Shown: positions 9,451-19,063 of the stretch, piece by piece | How positions within the stretch are numbered: position 1 is the stretch's first letter | Layout of the letters: each line of letters begins with the position of its first letter | NCBI GenBank assembly: GCA_963664635.1 | Contig: OY761542.1 | Coordinates: 5,146,001-5,210,000, forward strand | Direction: 5' to 3' | Origin: VXNE01 sp963664635 | GTDB taxonomy: Bacteria; Pseudomonadota; Gammaproteobacteria; Pseudomonadales; Azotimanducaceae | DNA length: 64,000 bases | Made by a program: the position numbers and the translations under genes | The notes under the pieces: model-generated | Database searches by the model: none | What the model was told of the DNA's origin: nothing | What the model saw: only the letters and a program-made list of their open reading frames with translations

Positions 9451-10575
9451 TTGACGCTACCGCCTCTCGCCCAGATCGTCAAACGCGCGCGTTCGGAACC
9501 CTGGGCATTCGGCTGGGTGAGTCTGGCGAGTTTCCTCGCCGCCACGCTCGCCGTCGCCGCACTCCTCGGCCACGCCCTCACGGACCGGGCCAACGCCCGC
9601 ATGGACCGGCTCGGCGCAACGCTCGCGGAGATGACCGCATACCTCGGCGTTCCCGCCGTCCTGCAGCAGGACCGCATCGCCCTGGGCAACCTCGTGAACC
9701 GCGTCGCCGCGTTCGACGCAGTCGTCGGCTGCAGCGTGTACACCGTGGACGGTCGTACGCTGGCGTTCGCGGGCGCCGAATCGACCGCCCCCGGCACGCG
9801 GCACTACACCGCCCCGATCGCGGTGGAGGACACCCTCGCGGGATACGCCCGGGTGGTGCTGGACCGCGGCCGCTTCGACACCGGGACCGCCGACCTGCTG
9901 GCCGCTTCCTGGCCGCTCGCCCCGGCCGGCCTGGCGGTCGCCGGACTCGTGGTGTTGCTGCGCCGCCGCGCCATGCGGAGCGTGCCGGAACCCACTGCGG
10001 CGGCCAGCCCCGCGCAGGCGAGATTCGTCCTCGTCGCGAACCTCTTCAACCACGGCAGCCTGCGCGAGATGCGCAGGAAGTCCGTCCTCGCCCACGCCCT
10101 CGAGCAGGCGGCGGCGATCGCCGACCGACACGCGGGGCGCGCGCGGGCGCTCCCCGGCGCGCGCATCCTGATCGCCTTCGACGACCGTCCGGACGGCGAA
10201 CGGTCCTTCGAAGTGCTGTCCGCCGCGATGGCCTTCGGACAGACCCTCGATGGGTCGCGACCGGGGGGGCACGCTCCGCCCGCGCCGAACTTCCGGTTCG
10301 GCCTGCACCTCGGCGAGGAACCCGACGCGGCGGGGGCTGCCGAGTCCGCGTGCGTATCGGACGCGGTGCTGCTCTCCGCCCTGGCTCCCGGCGGCCGGTT
10401 GGCGATCAGCCAGGATGTCTTCGAGCGGATCGAACGTCCCGAGCGCCTCGACCTCGACACCGCGTCCGACCTCTCGCAGGCCGCGCTGACCGGCACCACC
10501 CTCGGGCGTTGCCGGATCGTCCGCGGGGTCCGTCCCGAGCCGGGGCCGGCCGAGGTCACTTCCCGGCCGGCGTGA
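9451..10575 (+). CDS. Smp/AhpA-family membrane protein
   Basis: Probable inner-membrane protein of 374 residues. A transmembrane segment lies at about residues 20-42 (SLASFLAATLAVAALLGHAL), followed by a periplasmic stretch, a second transmembrane segment near 150-170, and a cytoplasmic domain that weakly resembles adenylate-cyclase folds (FVLVANLFNHG, FGLHLGEE). The assignment rests on topology and on the divergent pairing with serB, which is the arrangement of ytjB/smp in E. coli. The start is taken as the TTG at 9451; upstream in-frame codons fall inside serB. The 3' end overlaps parC by 20 bp in convergent orientation. Confidence 0.65.
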   Translation: MTLPPLAQIVKRARSEPWAFGWVSLASFLAATLAVAALLGHALTDRANARMDRLGATLAEMTAYLGVPAVLQQDRIALGNLVNRVAAFDAVVGCSVYTVDGRTLAFAGAESTAPGTRHYTAPIAVEDTLAGYARVVLDRGRFDTGTADLLAASWPLAPAGLAVAGLVVLLRRRAMRSVPEPTAAASPAQARFVLVANLFNHGSLREMRRKSVLAHALEQAAAIADRHAGRARALPGARILIAFDDRPDGERSFEVLSAAMAFGQTLDGSRPGGHAPPAPNFRFGLHLGEEPDAAGAAESACVSDAVLLSALAPGGRLAISQDVFERIERPERLDLDTASDLSQAALTGTTLGRCRIVRGVRPEPGPAEVTSRPA

Positions 10576-12859
10576 CGGTCGGCGCCGAACGACCCTCGAC
10601 TTCCAGGGACTCCACGCGCTGGAAGCCGCGGGGCAGCAGGCGGCCGCGCCGCCCCCGCTCGCCGATGTAGGCGGCGAGGTCGCGGAACCGCAACCGGAGA
10701 TGCCGAGCGCCCGCGCGCACGATCAGGTGGTCGCTCTCCGCCAGGGCCACGGCGCCGACCATGCGTTCCTCGCCCGCCTTGTATGCGCGCGGCGGGACGT
10801 CGATCAGCTTGTTGCCCTTGCCGCGCGACAGCGCCGGGACTTCCGACGCCGGGAACACCAGCAGCCGTCCCTGGTCCGTGGCGGCCGCGATGTTCGTCTT
10901 GCCGGACGCGATGGAAGGCGGCAGCGCCGTACCCGAGTCCGGCACGTTGAGCGCGGACTTGCCCGCACGGTTTTTCGTCAGCAGGCCGTCGGCACGCGCG
11001 ACGAAGCCGTAGCCCGCATCGGAAGCGAGCAGCAGCGTGGTGTCGCCGGTCGCCAGCACGGGTGCGACGAAACGTGCGCCTGCGGGGGGATTCAAGCGCC
11101 CGGTCAGCGGCTCGCCCTGTCCCCGGGAAGAAGGCAGCTCATGGGCCGCGACCGCATAGACCCTGCCCGTCGAGTCGAAGAAGAGGAGCGTGTCGTTGGT
11201 GCGGCCCCGGGCACAGGCCCCGAACGCATCCCCCGTGCGGTAGGAGAGCGCCTCGGGATCGACTGCGTGACCCTTCGCGGAGCGCACCCAGCCCTTCTCC
11301 GACAGGATGACCGTCACCGGCTCGTTGGAGATCAGGTCCTCCGGCGTGAAGGCGCGCGCCGGGGGGACACCGACCAGTTCGGAACGGCGATCGTCGCCGT
11401 ATTTGTTCGCATCCTCCGTCAATTCCCGCTTGATGAGCGTCTTCATGCGGGCCGACGATTCGAGCGTGCGAGTGAGGTCGTCGCGCTCCGCCCCCAGGGC
11501 CGTCCGTTCCTCCTGCAGCCGGGTCTCCTCCAGCCGCGCGAGCTGCCGCAGCCGGAGGTCGAGGATCGCGGCGGCCTGCGCGCCCGTCAGTCCGAAACGT
11601 TCCATCAGCCGGGCCCGGGGGTCGTCCGCCTCCCGGATGATGCGGATCGCCTCGTCCAGGTTGACGTAGGCGATCAGCAGACCGTCGAGGATGTGCAGCC
11701 GGGCGTCGATGCGCTCCAACCGGAAGCTCAGCCGCCGACGGACGGTCTCCCGCCGGAACCGCAGCCACTCCGACAGCATCTCGACAAGACCCAGCACCCT
11801 GGGCTTCTGGTCCAGGCCGATCACGTTGAAGTTGACGCGGTAGCCGCGCTCCAGATCGGTGGACGCGAAGAGGTGGCTCATCAGCCGCTCCACGTCCACC
11901 CGGTTGGAGCGCGGCACCAGCACGAGCCGCGTGGGGGTCTCGTGATCCGACTCGTCGCGCAGGTCCACCAGCATCGGCAGCTTCCTGGCCTGCATCTGAT
12001 CGGCGATCTGCTCGAGTACCTTCGCCGGCGACGCCTGGTAGGGCAGCGCCGTGATGACGATCTCCCCGTTCTCGACGACGTGGCGCGCCCGCGCCCGAAC
12101 GGAACCGCGCCCGGTCCGGTACACCTCGAGGAGTTCCTCGCGGGGCGTGACGATGAGCGCCCGCGTCGGAAAGTCCGGGCCCTGGACGTGGTCCATGAGG
12201 TCGCCGGTGCTCGCCCGGGGCTGGTCCAGCAGGCGTATGCAGGCGCTGGCCACCTCGCGCAGGTTGTGCGGCAGGACGTCCGTGGCCATGCCGACCGCGA
12301 TCCCCGTGCTGCCGTTCAGCAGCACGAACGGCACCCGGGCCGGGAGCAGGGTGGGCTCGTCGATCGTGCCGTCGAAGTTCGGCACGAAGTCCACCGTGCC
12401 CTGATCCACTTCCGACAGCAGCAGCTCGGCGAAGCGCGACAGCCGCGACTCCGTGTAGCGCATCGCCGCGAAGGACTTCGGATCGTCGGGGGCGCCCCAG
12501 TTGCCCTGCCCGTCGACGAGCGGATAGCGGAAGGAGAACGGCTGGGCCATCAGCACCATGGCCTCGTAGCACGCACTGTCGCCGTGGGGATGGAACTTGC
12601 CGAGCACGTCGCCGACCGTGCGCGCGGACTTGGCGAACTTGGCCGCCGCCGAGAGGCCGAGTTCCGACATCGCGTAGACGATGCGCCGCTGCACCGGCTT
12701 GAGACCGTCGCCGATATGCGGGAGCGCGCGGTCGTTGATGACATACATCGAGTAGTCGAGGTACGCCTTCTCCGTGTAGCGCCACAGGGGCAGCTCCTCG
12801 GCGCCGTTGCCGGGGCCGCCGTTGACGGGCGGGGGTCCGGCGCCTTCGGCCCCGCTCAC
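10556..12859 (-). CDS. parC: DNA topoisomerase IV subunit A
   Basis: Breakage-reunion subunit of topoisomerase IV, which decatenates replicated chromosomes. The active tyrosine is residue 135 in AAMRYTESRLS, and the C-terminal half carries the beta-pinwheel DNA-wrapping domain. In the quinolone-interacting region the sequence HPHGDSACYEAMV keeps Ser and Glu at the positions usually mutated in resistant strains. The GTG at 12859 overlaps the parE stop (GTGA) and gives 767 residues. A much longer in-frame reading upstream is antisense to nothing but lies inside parE and is not real. Confidence 0.97.
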   Translation of the reverse strand: MSGAEGAGPPPVNGGPGNGAEELPLWRYTEKAYLDYSMYVINDRALPHIGDGLKPVQRRIVYAMSELGLSAAAKFAKSARTVGDVLGKFHPHGDSACYEAMVLMAQPFSFRYPLVDGQGNWGAPDDPKSFAAMRYTESRLSRFAELLLSEVDQGTVDFVPNFDGTIDEPTLLPARVPFVLLNGSTGIAVGMATDVLPHNLREVASACIRLLDQPRASTGDLMDHVQGPDFPTRALIVTPREELLEVYRTGRGSVRARARHVVENGEIVITALPYQASPAKVLEQIADQMQARKLPMLVDLRDESDHETPTRLVLVPRSNRVDVERLMSHLFASTDLERGYRVNFNVIGLDQKPRVLGLVEMLSEWLRFRRETVRRRLSFRLERIDARLHILDGLLIAYVNLDEAIRIIREADDPRARLMERFGLTGAQAAAILDLRLRQLARLEETRLQEERTALGAERDDLTRTLESSARMKTLIKRELTEDANKYGDDRRSELVGVPPARAFTPEDLISNEPVTVILSEKGWVRSAKGHAVDPEALSYRTGDAFGACARGRTNDTLLFFDSTGRVYAVAAHELPSSRGQGEPLTGRLNPPAGARFVAPVLATGDTTLLLASDAGYGFVARADGLLTKNRAGKSALNVPDSGTALPPSIASGKTNIAAATDQGRLLVFPASEVPALSRGKGNKLIDVPPRAYKAGEERMVGAVALAESDHLIVRAGARHLRLRFRDLAAYIGERGRRGRLLPRGFQRVESLEVEGRSAPTVTPAGK

Positions 12860-14754
12860 CCGAGCACCGCCTGATCGCCCTTGCGTTCCAGCCAGTCGCG
12901 GCGGTCCGCCGCGCGTTTCCTCGCCAGCATCATGTCCATGACCTCCCGTGTCTTGTCCGCCGAGTCCATGGACAGGCGCACGAGGCGCCGCGTGTCGGGC
13001 GCCATGGTCGTTTCGCGCAGTTGGATCGGATTCATCTCCCCGAGGCCCTTGAAACGCTGCACCACGGGCTTGCCGCGTTTCTTCTCCGCGGCGATCCGGT
13101 CCAGCACGCCCTCCTTCTCCGCCTCGTCCAGCGCGTAGAAGACTTCCTTGCCCACGTCCACGCGGTACAGCGGCGGCATCGCGACGTGGACGTGACCCTC
13201 CTCCACCAGTGCAGGAAAGTGCCTGAGGAAGAGCGCACAAAGCAGCGTGGCGATGTGGGCGCCGTCGGAGTCCGCGTCCGCAAGGACGCAGATCTTGCCG
13301 TAGCGCAGGCCCGAGAGATCCCGCGAACCCGGCTCCACGCCGATGGCGAGCGAGATGTCGTGGACTTCCCGCGACGCCAGCACCTCCCCGGCATCCACCT
13401 CCCAGGTGTTGAGGATCTTGCCGCGCAGCGGCAGCACCGCCTGGAACTCCCGGTCGCGGGCCTGCTTGGCCGAGCCGCCGGCGGAGTCGCCCTCCACCAA
13501 GAACAGCTCCGAACGTCCCGCGTCCTGGCCGGAGCAGTCCGTCAGCTTGCCCGGCAGGGCCGGACCGGACGCGATCTTCTTGCGCGTAACCTTGCGGCTC
13601 GCCTGGGCACGCTTGTGCGCGTTGGCGATGGCGATTTCCGCGAGCCTCGAGCCCTCGGCGGGGTGCTCGTTCAACCAGAGACTGAAGGCGTCCTTGGCGA
13701 CGCCGCCGATGAAGGTCGTCGCCTGCCGGGAGGACAGGCGCTCCTTGGTCTGGCCGCTGAACTGGGGATCGGCGATCTTGGCCGACAGCACATAGGAGCA
13801 CCTGTCCCACAGGTCTTCCGCAACCAGTTTCAGGCCGCGCGGCACCAGGTCGCGGAACTCGCAGAACTCCTTCAGCGCCTCGATCAGCCCGCTGCGCAAC
13901 CCGTTGACGTGCGTCCCGCCGAGCGGAGTCGGGATCAGGTTGACGTAGCTCTCCGCCACGAGGTCGCCCCCCTCGGGGCACCAGTGGAGCGCCCAGGCGA
14001 CCGCCTCCCGGTTGCCTTCCGCCTCGTGCACGAACGGCGCCGCCGGGATGGGGTCGGAAGCGTCGCCGGCGTCGCCGAGGTATTGCGCCAGGCCTTCCTC
14101 GTAGTGCCAGGTCCAGCTCTCCGGAGACCCGGATGCGCGTTCCACGGACAGGCTGACGCGCAGGCCGGGACACAGCACCGCCTTGGCGCGCAGGACATGC
14201 CTGAGCTTCGAGAGACTCACCCGGGGAGCATCGAAATACTCCGTGTCGGGCAGGAAGGTGACCCGCGTCCCCGTGTTCCGCTTGCCGACGGCGTCCACCT
14301 TCTCGAGCGGCGCCATGCTGTAGCCGCGTTCGAACCGCTGGCGATACACGCCGCCGTCGCGCTTGACCTCGACCTCGAGCCACGTCGAGAGCGCGTTGAC
14401 GACCGAGACGCCCACGCCGTGCAGACCGCCGGCAAAGCTGTAGTGCGCGTCGTCGAACTTGCCGCCGGAGTGCAGCTTCGTGAGGATCAGCTCGACCCCG
14501 GTCATCCGGTGTTCCGGGTGCATGTCCACCGGCATGCCACGGCCGTCGTCGACGACCTCGATCGCACCGTCCGCGCGCACCGTCACTTCGACTTGGCGGG
14601 CGTACCCCGCAAGCGCCTCGTCGACGGCGTTGTCGACGACCTCCTGGACGAGGTGATTGGGCCGTGCGGTATCCGTGTACATGCCGGGTCGCCGGCGCAC
14701 GGGATCGAGCCCGGAGAGAACCTGTATGGATGCGGCGGAATAGGCGTTGGACAT
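12856..14754 (-). CDS. parE: DNA topoisomerase IV subunit B
   Basis: ATPase subunit of topoisomerase IV. The GHKL domain at the N-terminus shows VVDNAVDEALAGYA, DDGRGMPVD and GGLHGVGVSVVNAL, and the TOPRIM region has EGDSAGGSAKQARDREFQ and the acidic triad ADADSDGAHI. The length of 632 residues is normal. It ends in a 4-bp overlap with parC, giving a parE-parC operon; in E. coli these genes are separated. cpdA lies 33 bp upstream on the same strand. Confidence 0.97.
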   Translation of the reverse strand: MSNAYSAASIQVLSGLDPVRRRPGMYTDTARPNHLVQEVVDNAVDEALAGYARQVEVTVRADGAIEVVDDGRGMPVDMHPEHRMTGVELILTKLHSGGKFDDAHYSFAGGLHGVGVSVVNALSTWLEVEVKRDGGVYRQRFERGYSMAPLEKVDAVGKRNTGTRVTFLPDTEYFDAPRVSLSKLRHVLRAKAVLCPGLRVSLSVERASGSPESWTWHYEEGLAQYLGDAGDASDPIPAAPFVHEAEGNREAVAWALHWCPEGGDLVAESYVNLIPTPLGGTHVNGLRSGLIEALKEFCEFRDLVPRGLKLVAEDLWDRCSYVLSAKIADPQFSGQTKERLSSRQATTFIGGVAKDAFSLWLNEHPAEGSRLAEIAIANAHKRAQASRKVTRKKIASGPALPGKLTDCSGQDAGRSELFLVEGDSAGGSAKQARDREFQAVLPLRGKILNTWEVDAGEVLASREVHDISLAIGVEPGSRDLSGLRYGKICVLADADSDGAHIATLLCALFLRHFPALVEEGHVHVAMPPLYRVDVGKEVFYALDEAEKEGVLDRIAAEKKRGKPVVQRFKGLGEMNPIQLRETTMAPDTRRLVRLSMDSADKTREVMDMMLARKRAADRRDWLERKGDQAVLG

Positions 14755-14787
14755 GGTCTCAGCGATGGTTGGAACCGAATCTCGCGC

Positions 14788-15537
14788 TCATGCCTCGCCA
14801 GCCGGCAAACGGGACACGCGGGTCTCGATCGCGCCGTTCTCGCGGAGCGTCAGCCAGCGGCAGCCGGGCGCGGCGTCGTCGAGGGCGAAGCGTTCCGAGC
14901 GGGGCGCGAACTGGAAGCAGGTCGACGGCGTCGCGAGGACGCGCAGGCCGCCGACCCGGCGATCGACCTCCTGGTGCACGTGCCCCCCGAGGTAGCCGCG
15001 CACCCGCTGGTGCGCGCCGAGCAGGGCGAGCAGCGCCTCCGCGTTCGCGATCCGGTGCGCGTCGAGCCAGGGCGCGCCGACGCGCACCGGGCAATGGTGA
15101 CCGATCACGAGCGCGTGCCGGCCGGTCGAGGCCGGCGCCGACAGCGTCGCGCCGAGCCGGTGCAGTTCGTCGGGGTGCACGCATCCATCGACGCGCTCGT
15201 CGACGTGGGTGTCCACGCCGACCAGATCCCAGGCGCCGAGGCGAACCGGTTGCGTGGGGAGAATCCGCGCGAAGGGCGCGCCGAGATCGTGATTGCCCGG
15301 CACGCAGAGACACGGGCCCCGGAACCGGGAGCGGATGGTCTGCAGGAACCGGCGATACGTGCTCGGCTCCCCGACCTGCGCGAGATCGCCCGAAGCGATG
15401 ACGGCGTCGGGAGTCGCTTCGCCGAATGCGTGATCCAGCACGGCGTCCAGGGTGTGCTGCGTGCGGACGCCGAGGAGCGCCTCCTCCGGATCCGGAAACA
15501 GGTGCGTGTCGGTGACCTGCAGTACCGTCCGCGTCAT
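14788..15537 (-). CDS. cpdA: 3',5'-cyclic-AMP phosphodiesterase CpdA
   Basis: Metallophosphoesterase of 249 residues that hydrolyses cAMP. The metal-binding motifs are QVTDTHLF, SGDLAQVGE, PGNHD, GHHCPV and GGHVHQEVD. The ATG at 15537 starts immediately before the first conserved strand; an alternative ATG at 15588 would add 17 proline-rich residues. It keeps the order yqiB-cpdA-parE seen in E. coli, although the E. coli yqiA gene between cpdA and parE is absent here. Confidence 0.9.
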   Translation of the reverse strand: MTRTVLQVTDTHLFPDPEEALLGVRTQHTLDAVLDHAFGEATPDAVIASGDLAQVGEPSTYRRFLQTIRSRFRGPCLCVPGNHDLGAPFARILPTQPVRLGAWDLVGVDTHVDERVDGCVHPDELHRLGATLSAPASTGRHALVIGHHCPVRVGAPWLDAHRIANAEALLALLGAHQRVRGYLGGHVHQEVDRRVGGLRVLATPSTCFQFAPRSERFALDDAAPGCRWLTLRENGAIETRVSRLPAGEA

Positions 15538-15621
15538 GCCGGCCCCGGCGGGAGGGATCGGGAGCGTTGGGGGCGGTCCCGAAGGCATCCAGGCTGCTGC
15601 AGCCGGTTGCCCTCGAGCATG

Positions 15622-16137
15622 TCAGACAAGAATGGACTGCTCGCTCGAGACGCCGTGCTCCAGGCAGACGCCGAGGAACTCTCCAAGGAAGCGGTTGACC
15701 TGGGCCTTCTCGTCCGGATGCCGCATGCGCGCGTTCGGATAGTCGTACACGGCGTGAAAGCCGCGCTGGTTCTGGTACTCAATGACTTCCGCGGCCTTCG
15801 CATCGTGGTAGATGCGGATCACGAGACGGGTCTCCGCCAGGCCCGGCACTTGTTGCGCGGGGCCCTGCCCGGAATCCTGTCCGGGGTCCTCCCCGGAGGT
15901 CCCCGAGTCCTGTCCGGCGGCCGGATGCCCATCCTGTACGATGCGCACGACCGTGGTGTACGGGCAGCGCTGGGCGACTTCGAAGCGGACGCGCGGTTCG
16001 CTCTCGCCGAGGCGCACGCTGAAAGTGCGCCGGTCGGTGTCCGAGAGGTCCGGGAGCAACCGCATCAGCCGCGCATAGTTCGCCTCGCACTCCGCGATGT
16101 GCGCGCTGAGGTCGATGACGTATCGTCGCTGTTTCAC
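15622..16137 (-). CDS. DUF1249 protein, YqiB-like
   Basis: Small conserved protein of unknown function (171 residues). Recognisable blocks are YVIDLSAHIAECEANYARL, the cysteine-containing CPYTTVVRI and IRIYHDAKAAEVIEYQ. Identification is supported by position: upstream of cpdA and divergent from tolC, as in E. coli. E. coli YqiB is about 140 residues; the excess here is a Gly/Asp/Pro/Gln-rich insert of about 28 residues near the middle, encoded by repetitive DNA. The GTG at 16137 is the likely start. Confidence 0.8.
   Translation of the reverse strand: MKQRRYVIDLSAHIAECEANYARLMRLLPDLSDTDRRTFSVRLGESEPRVRFEVAQRCPYTTVVRIVQDGHPAAGQDSGTSGEDPGQDSGQGPAQQVPGLAETRLVIRIYHDAKAAEVIEYQNQRGFHAVYDYPNARMRHPDEKAQVNRFLGEFLGVCLEHGVSSEQSILV
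15855..15935. repeat. Repetitive, palindromic insert within the YqiB-like gene
   Basis: This stretch encodes the low-complexity insert of the DUF1249 protein. It contains two copies of TCCTGTCCGG about 33 bp apart. A near-perfect hairpin has arms at 15882-15892 and 15895-15905 with one mismatch. It keeps the reading frame. Whether it is local slippage or an inserted palindromic element cannot be decided from one copy. Confidence 0.5.
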
Positions 16138-16403
16138 CGGCTCTCTCTTGCGGGCCTTTCTCTTGCGGGATTCTCTCTTGCCAGAACACCATCGTGAGCC
16201 AGCTATCCCCAACCCGGACCCATGGGGATTTAAACAGAGCGGGCCGACGAATAAAACGGCTTCCGGCGTACAAACTGCATGGCCAACCACGCAACGCTCG
16301 ACAGGCAACGGACCGACAACCGAAACAGCGCCGCGCCCGACAGTCGCAAAAGCGACTTTGGTAGACTGCCCGCTCGCCCGAGGTCTCTCTCCCCAAGGTA
16401 TTC
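16138..16403. promoter_or_regulatory. Divergent control region between yqiB-like gene and tolC
   Basis: 266 bp with no gene. Next to the yqiB-like start are three close repeats of TCTCTTGC (within 16144-16182). A perfect small hairpin AGTCGC-AAAA-GCGACT lies at 16342-16357, and just after it the hexamer TAGACT (16362-16367) could be a -10 element for tolC. No good -35 is visible. The hairpin could be an operator; this is inference. Confidence 0.35.
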
Positions 16404-17801
16404 GTGGACATGAAAAACAGGCTTTTCCAGGCGACCGTACCCACCGCAGTCGCCCTCGGGCTCGTCGCCTCCCTGACGCTGGGCCCGCCGGCCGCCGGCG
16501 ACAGCATTGCGGAGCTCTACGAGGCCGCGAAGGCCAACGACCCGATCCTCGGTGGCATCTACGCGGGCTACCAATCGCGCAAGACGCAGGTGGTCCTCGC
16601 ACGCTCGCAACTGCTGCCCAGCATCGAACTGAACGGGTCGAAGAACGAGAGCCGCCAGGAGCACTCGCTCGCCGAGAGTTTCGGCGGCGGGAGCGTCCAG
16701 GACAACTCGGGCAGCCAGCGCTGGTCCGTCGACCTGAACCAGACCGTGTTCGACGCGGACAAATGGTACCGCTTCCGCAGCGCGCAGGCGCAGGGCGCTC
16801 AGGCGGACCATGACCTCGCCAACGCCCAGCAGGACCTGGTCGTCCGCGTGGCGTCGGCCTATCTGAACGTGTTGCGGGCACAGGCCCTGCTCGAGGCGGC
16901 CCAGGCGGAGGAAGAGGCGGTATCCCGCCAGATGGAACAGGTGCAGCAGCGTTTCGACGTCGGTCTGGTGGCCATCACCGACGTGCTCGAATCCACCGCC
17001 GCCCACGACGCCGCCGTGGTCCGCCGCATCCAGGCGGAGGGGGACCATGACGTCTTCTTCGAGACGCTGCGCACGCTCACCGGCGTCGCGCACTCGGAGG
17101 TCGACCGGCTCGACAGCGCGCTGCCCATCGTCGACCCCGAGCCGATGGACGAGTCGGAGTGGGTCACCGCGGCCATGGCGTCCAACCCGACCGTCCTGTC
17201 GGCCCGGCAAGCCCTCAAGGCGGCGGAGCGCTCGCGGCGCGCGACCCTCGGCCGCCTGTTGCCAACGGTCGACCTGAGCGTTTCCCACGGTTCGTCGCAG
17301 CTCGACCAGGGCGGCTTGGGCTTCGCCCAGGAGAGCGAGGGGCAGACCTACGCCCTGCGCTTCAGCATGCCCCTGTTCCACCCCGCCATCCTCCCGGGAA
17401 TCAGGGACCTCGGCTACCAGGTCGAACAGGCACGCCAGGGCGTGCTGGAGCGCGAGGTCACGGTAACCCGCGACACGCGCAACCTGTTCCGCGCCGTCGC
17501 CACGGACGTGGTTCGGGTGAAGGCTCGAATCCGCGCCATCAAGTCGGCCGAGTCCGCGCTCGAAGCCACCCAGACCGGCTACGAGGTCGGCACGCGCAAC
17601 ATCGTCGACGTGCTGCAGGCGCAGCAGCGGCTGTTCGCCTCCCAGTTCGACTACGCGGACTCCCGCTACAACTACGTGCTCGACCTGCTGCGACTCAAGC
17701 AGAGTTCCGGCACGCTGAACGAGTCTGACATCGCGCAGCTCTCCGCCTTCACCGACGCCGCGAACCCGGTGGTTCGCGTGACCACCCTGTCGGGGCGCTA
17801 G
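16404..17801 (+). CDS. tolC: TolC family outer-membrane channel
   Basis: Outer-membrane efflux duct that works with tripartite pumps and type I secretion. The product of about 465 residues has a signal peptide (residues 1 to about 30), then two repeats of the outer-membrane efflux fold; the proximal repeat begins SIAELYEAAKANDPIL and the distal repeat includes YEVGTRNIVDVLQAQQRLF. GTG 16404 has an AAGG five bases upstream; ATG 16410 is an alternative start. It is divergent from the yqiB-like gene, the arrangement found around E. coli tolC. Confidence 0.93.
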   Translation: MDMKNRLFQATVPTAVALGLVASLTLGPPAAGDSIAELYEAAKANDPILGGIYAGYQSRKTQVVLARSQLLPSIELNGSKNESRQEHSLAESFGGGSVQDNSGSQRWSVDLNQTVFDADKWYRFRSAQAQGAQADHDLANAQQDLVVRVASAYLNVLRAQALLEAAQAEEEAVSRQMEQVQQRFDVGLVAITDVLESTAAHDAAVVRRIQAEGDHDVFFETLRTLTGVAHSEVDRLDSALPIVDPEPMDESEWVTAAMASNPTVLSARQALKAAERSRRATLGRLLPTVDLSVSHGSSQLDQGGLGFAQESEGQTYALRFSMPLFHPAILPGIRDLGYQVEQARQGVLEREVTVTRDTRNLFRAVATDVVRVKARIRAIKSAESALEATQTGYEVGTRNIVDVLQAQQRLFASQFDYADSRYNYVLDLLRLKQSSGTLNESDIAQLSAFTDAANPVVRVTTLSGR

Positions 17802-17871
17802 CGCGACCCGACGGTCGCACGTTGCACCAGGAGCCGTGACGATCGTGACTCCTGCGGCGCGGGCCGCGCCG

Positions 17872-19053
17872 TCAACTCAGCGATCTTTCCGGCGCTTCCG
17901 CTGCGAACAGACGCTCGCCCCGCGCGAGCGCCGCAAGCGGCACGACCTCCACGCGGTCCGCGAGCGGGAAACGATCGGAGCCCGGATAGACCACGGCCAC
18001 GCGCGCGAGGCCGAGATCGGTCAAGGCATTGCGAATCGAGGGTGTCACGCGCGGCGCGTCCGCGAACTTGCACTCGACTCCGTAGAGGACATCGCCCCGG
18101 CGCAGTATCAGGTCGATCTCGGCTCCCTGGTGGGTGGCCCAGAAGAACGCTTCGTCATGCGACTCCACGGCGAGCACCTGCTCGACGACGAAGCCCTCCC
18201 AGGACGCCCCGACGCGGGGATGGGTCAGCAGTTCGCGCTCCGTCGCGATCCCGAGTAGCTGATGCAGCAGTCCTGGGTCCCGGACGTAGATCTTCGGGGC
18301 CTTTACCTGGCGTTTGCGCAGGTTTGCGAACCACGGCTGCAGTTGGCGCACCATCATGGCATCGGTGAGGATGTCCAGATAGCGCCGGACCAGGGCAGGA
18401 CGAACTCCCAGCGCCCTGGCCGGCTCGGCGGCGTTCCAGGTCTGACCGTGGTAGTGCGCCAGCATCGTCCAGAATCGCCCCATCGCCGCCGCGGGCACCG
18501 TGATGCCCCACTGCGGAAGGTCCCGCTCCAGCAGCGTCTGGACGAACTCCCGACGCCACGCGACGCTGTCTTTCTCGCTCGCGGCAAGGTAGGAGCGGGG
18601 CGATCCCCCGCGTCGCCACAGTCTCGGCTGCGCGTCCGGATGCGCAGCCGCCGTCTCGCGCAGGGTGAAGCCGCCCAGGATCACACGTTCCACGCGGCCC
18701 GCAAGGCTCTCCGAACTCTGGCGAAGAAGTTGTCCCGACGCGCTGCCCAGCACCAGGAACCGCGCTGGGGCGGAAGCCCGGTCCACCAGCACGCGCAGGG
18801 CGGGAAACAGATCAGGCCGCAACTGCACCTCGTCGATGACGACCAGTCCACGCAAGGGGGACAGGGCGGTCATCGGTTCGTCGAGCCGCGCAAGACTCGC
18901 CGGCGCCTCGAGATCAAAGTAGTTGACGGACCCGGGATCCAGGAACTGCCGCGCCAGCGTCGTCTTGCCGGTTTGCCGCGGACCCGCCAGGACAACCACG
19001 GGCGCGCGGCGGAGGGCCGTGTCGATGGCATGATATGCGTCGCGGTCGATCAC
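17872..19053 (-). CDS. AAA_14 / DUF4143 ATP-binding protein (first copy)
   Basis: 393-residue member of a widespread bacterial and archaeal family whose role is not established. The N-terminal ATPase domain shows Walker A GPRQTGKTTLARQF and Walker B LVVIDEVQL, with a sensor-like LVLGSASGQLL. The C-terminal DUF4143 domain includes GASWEGFVVEQVL and a nuclease-fold-like segment EIDLILRRGDVLYGVECKF. It stands alone between tolC and an oxidase gene. The GTG start at 19053 lies 10 bp from a perfect inverted repeat. A second, distant member of the family is at 29.7 kb. Confidence 0.85.
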   Translation of the reverse strand: MIDRDAYHAIDTALRRAPVVVLAGPRQTGKTTLARQFLDPGSVNYFDLEAPASLARLDEPMTALSPLRGLVVIDEVQLRPDLFPALRVLVDRASAPARFLVLGSASGQLLRQSSESLAGRVERVILGGFTLRETAAAHPDAQPRLWRRGGSPRSYLAASEKDSVAWRREFVQTLLERDLPQWGITVPAAAMGRFWTMLAHYHGQTWNAAEPARALGVRPALVRRYLDILTDAMMVRQLQPWFANLRKRQVKAPKIYVRDPGLLHQLLGIATERELLTHPRVGASWEGFVVEQVLAVESHDEAFFWATHQGAEIDLILRRGDVLYGVECKFADAPRVTPSIRNALTDLGLARVAVVYPGSDRFPLADRVEVVPLAALARGERLFAAEAPERSLS

Positions 19054-19063
19054 TCGTCGAGAG

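Noticed and set aside
10700..12874. 724-codon plus-strand frame opposite parC
   Set aside because: Antisense shadow of parC; no recognisable protein features.
17815..17850. Possible terminator after tolC
   Set aside because: Only an 8-bp palindrome (ACGATCGT) with partial flanking complementarity and no T-run.
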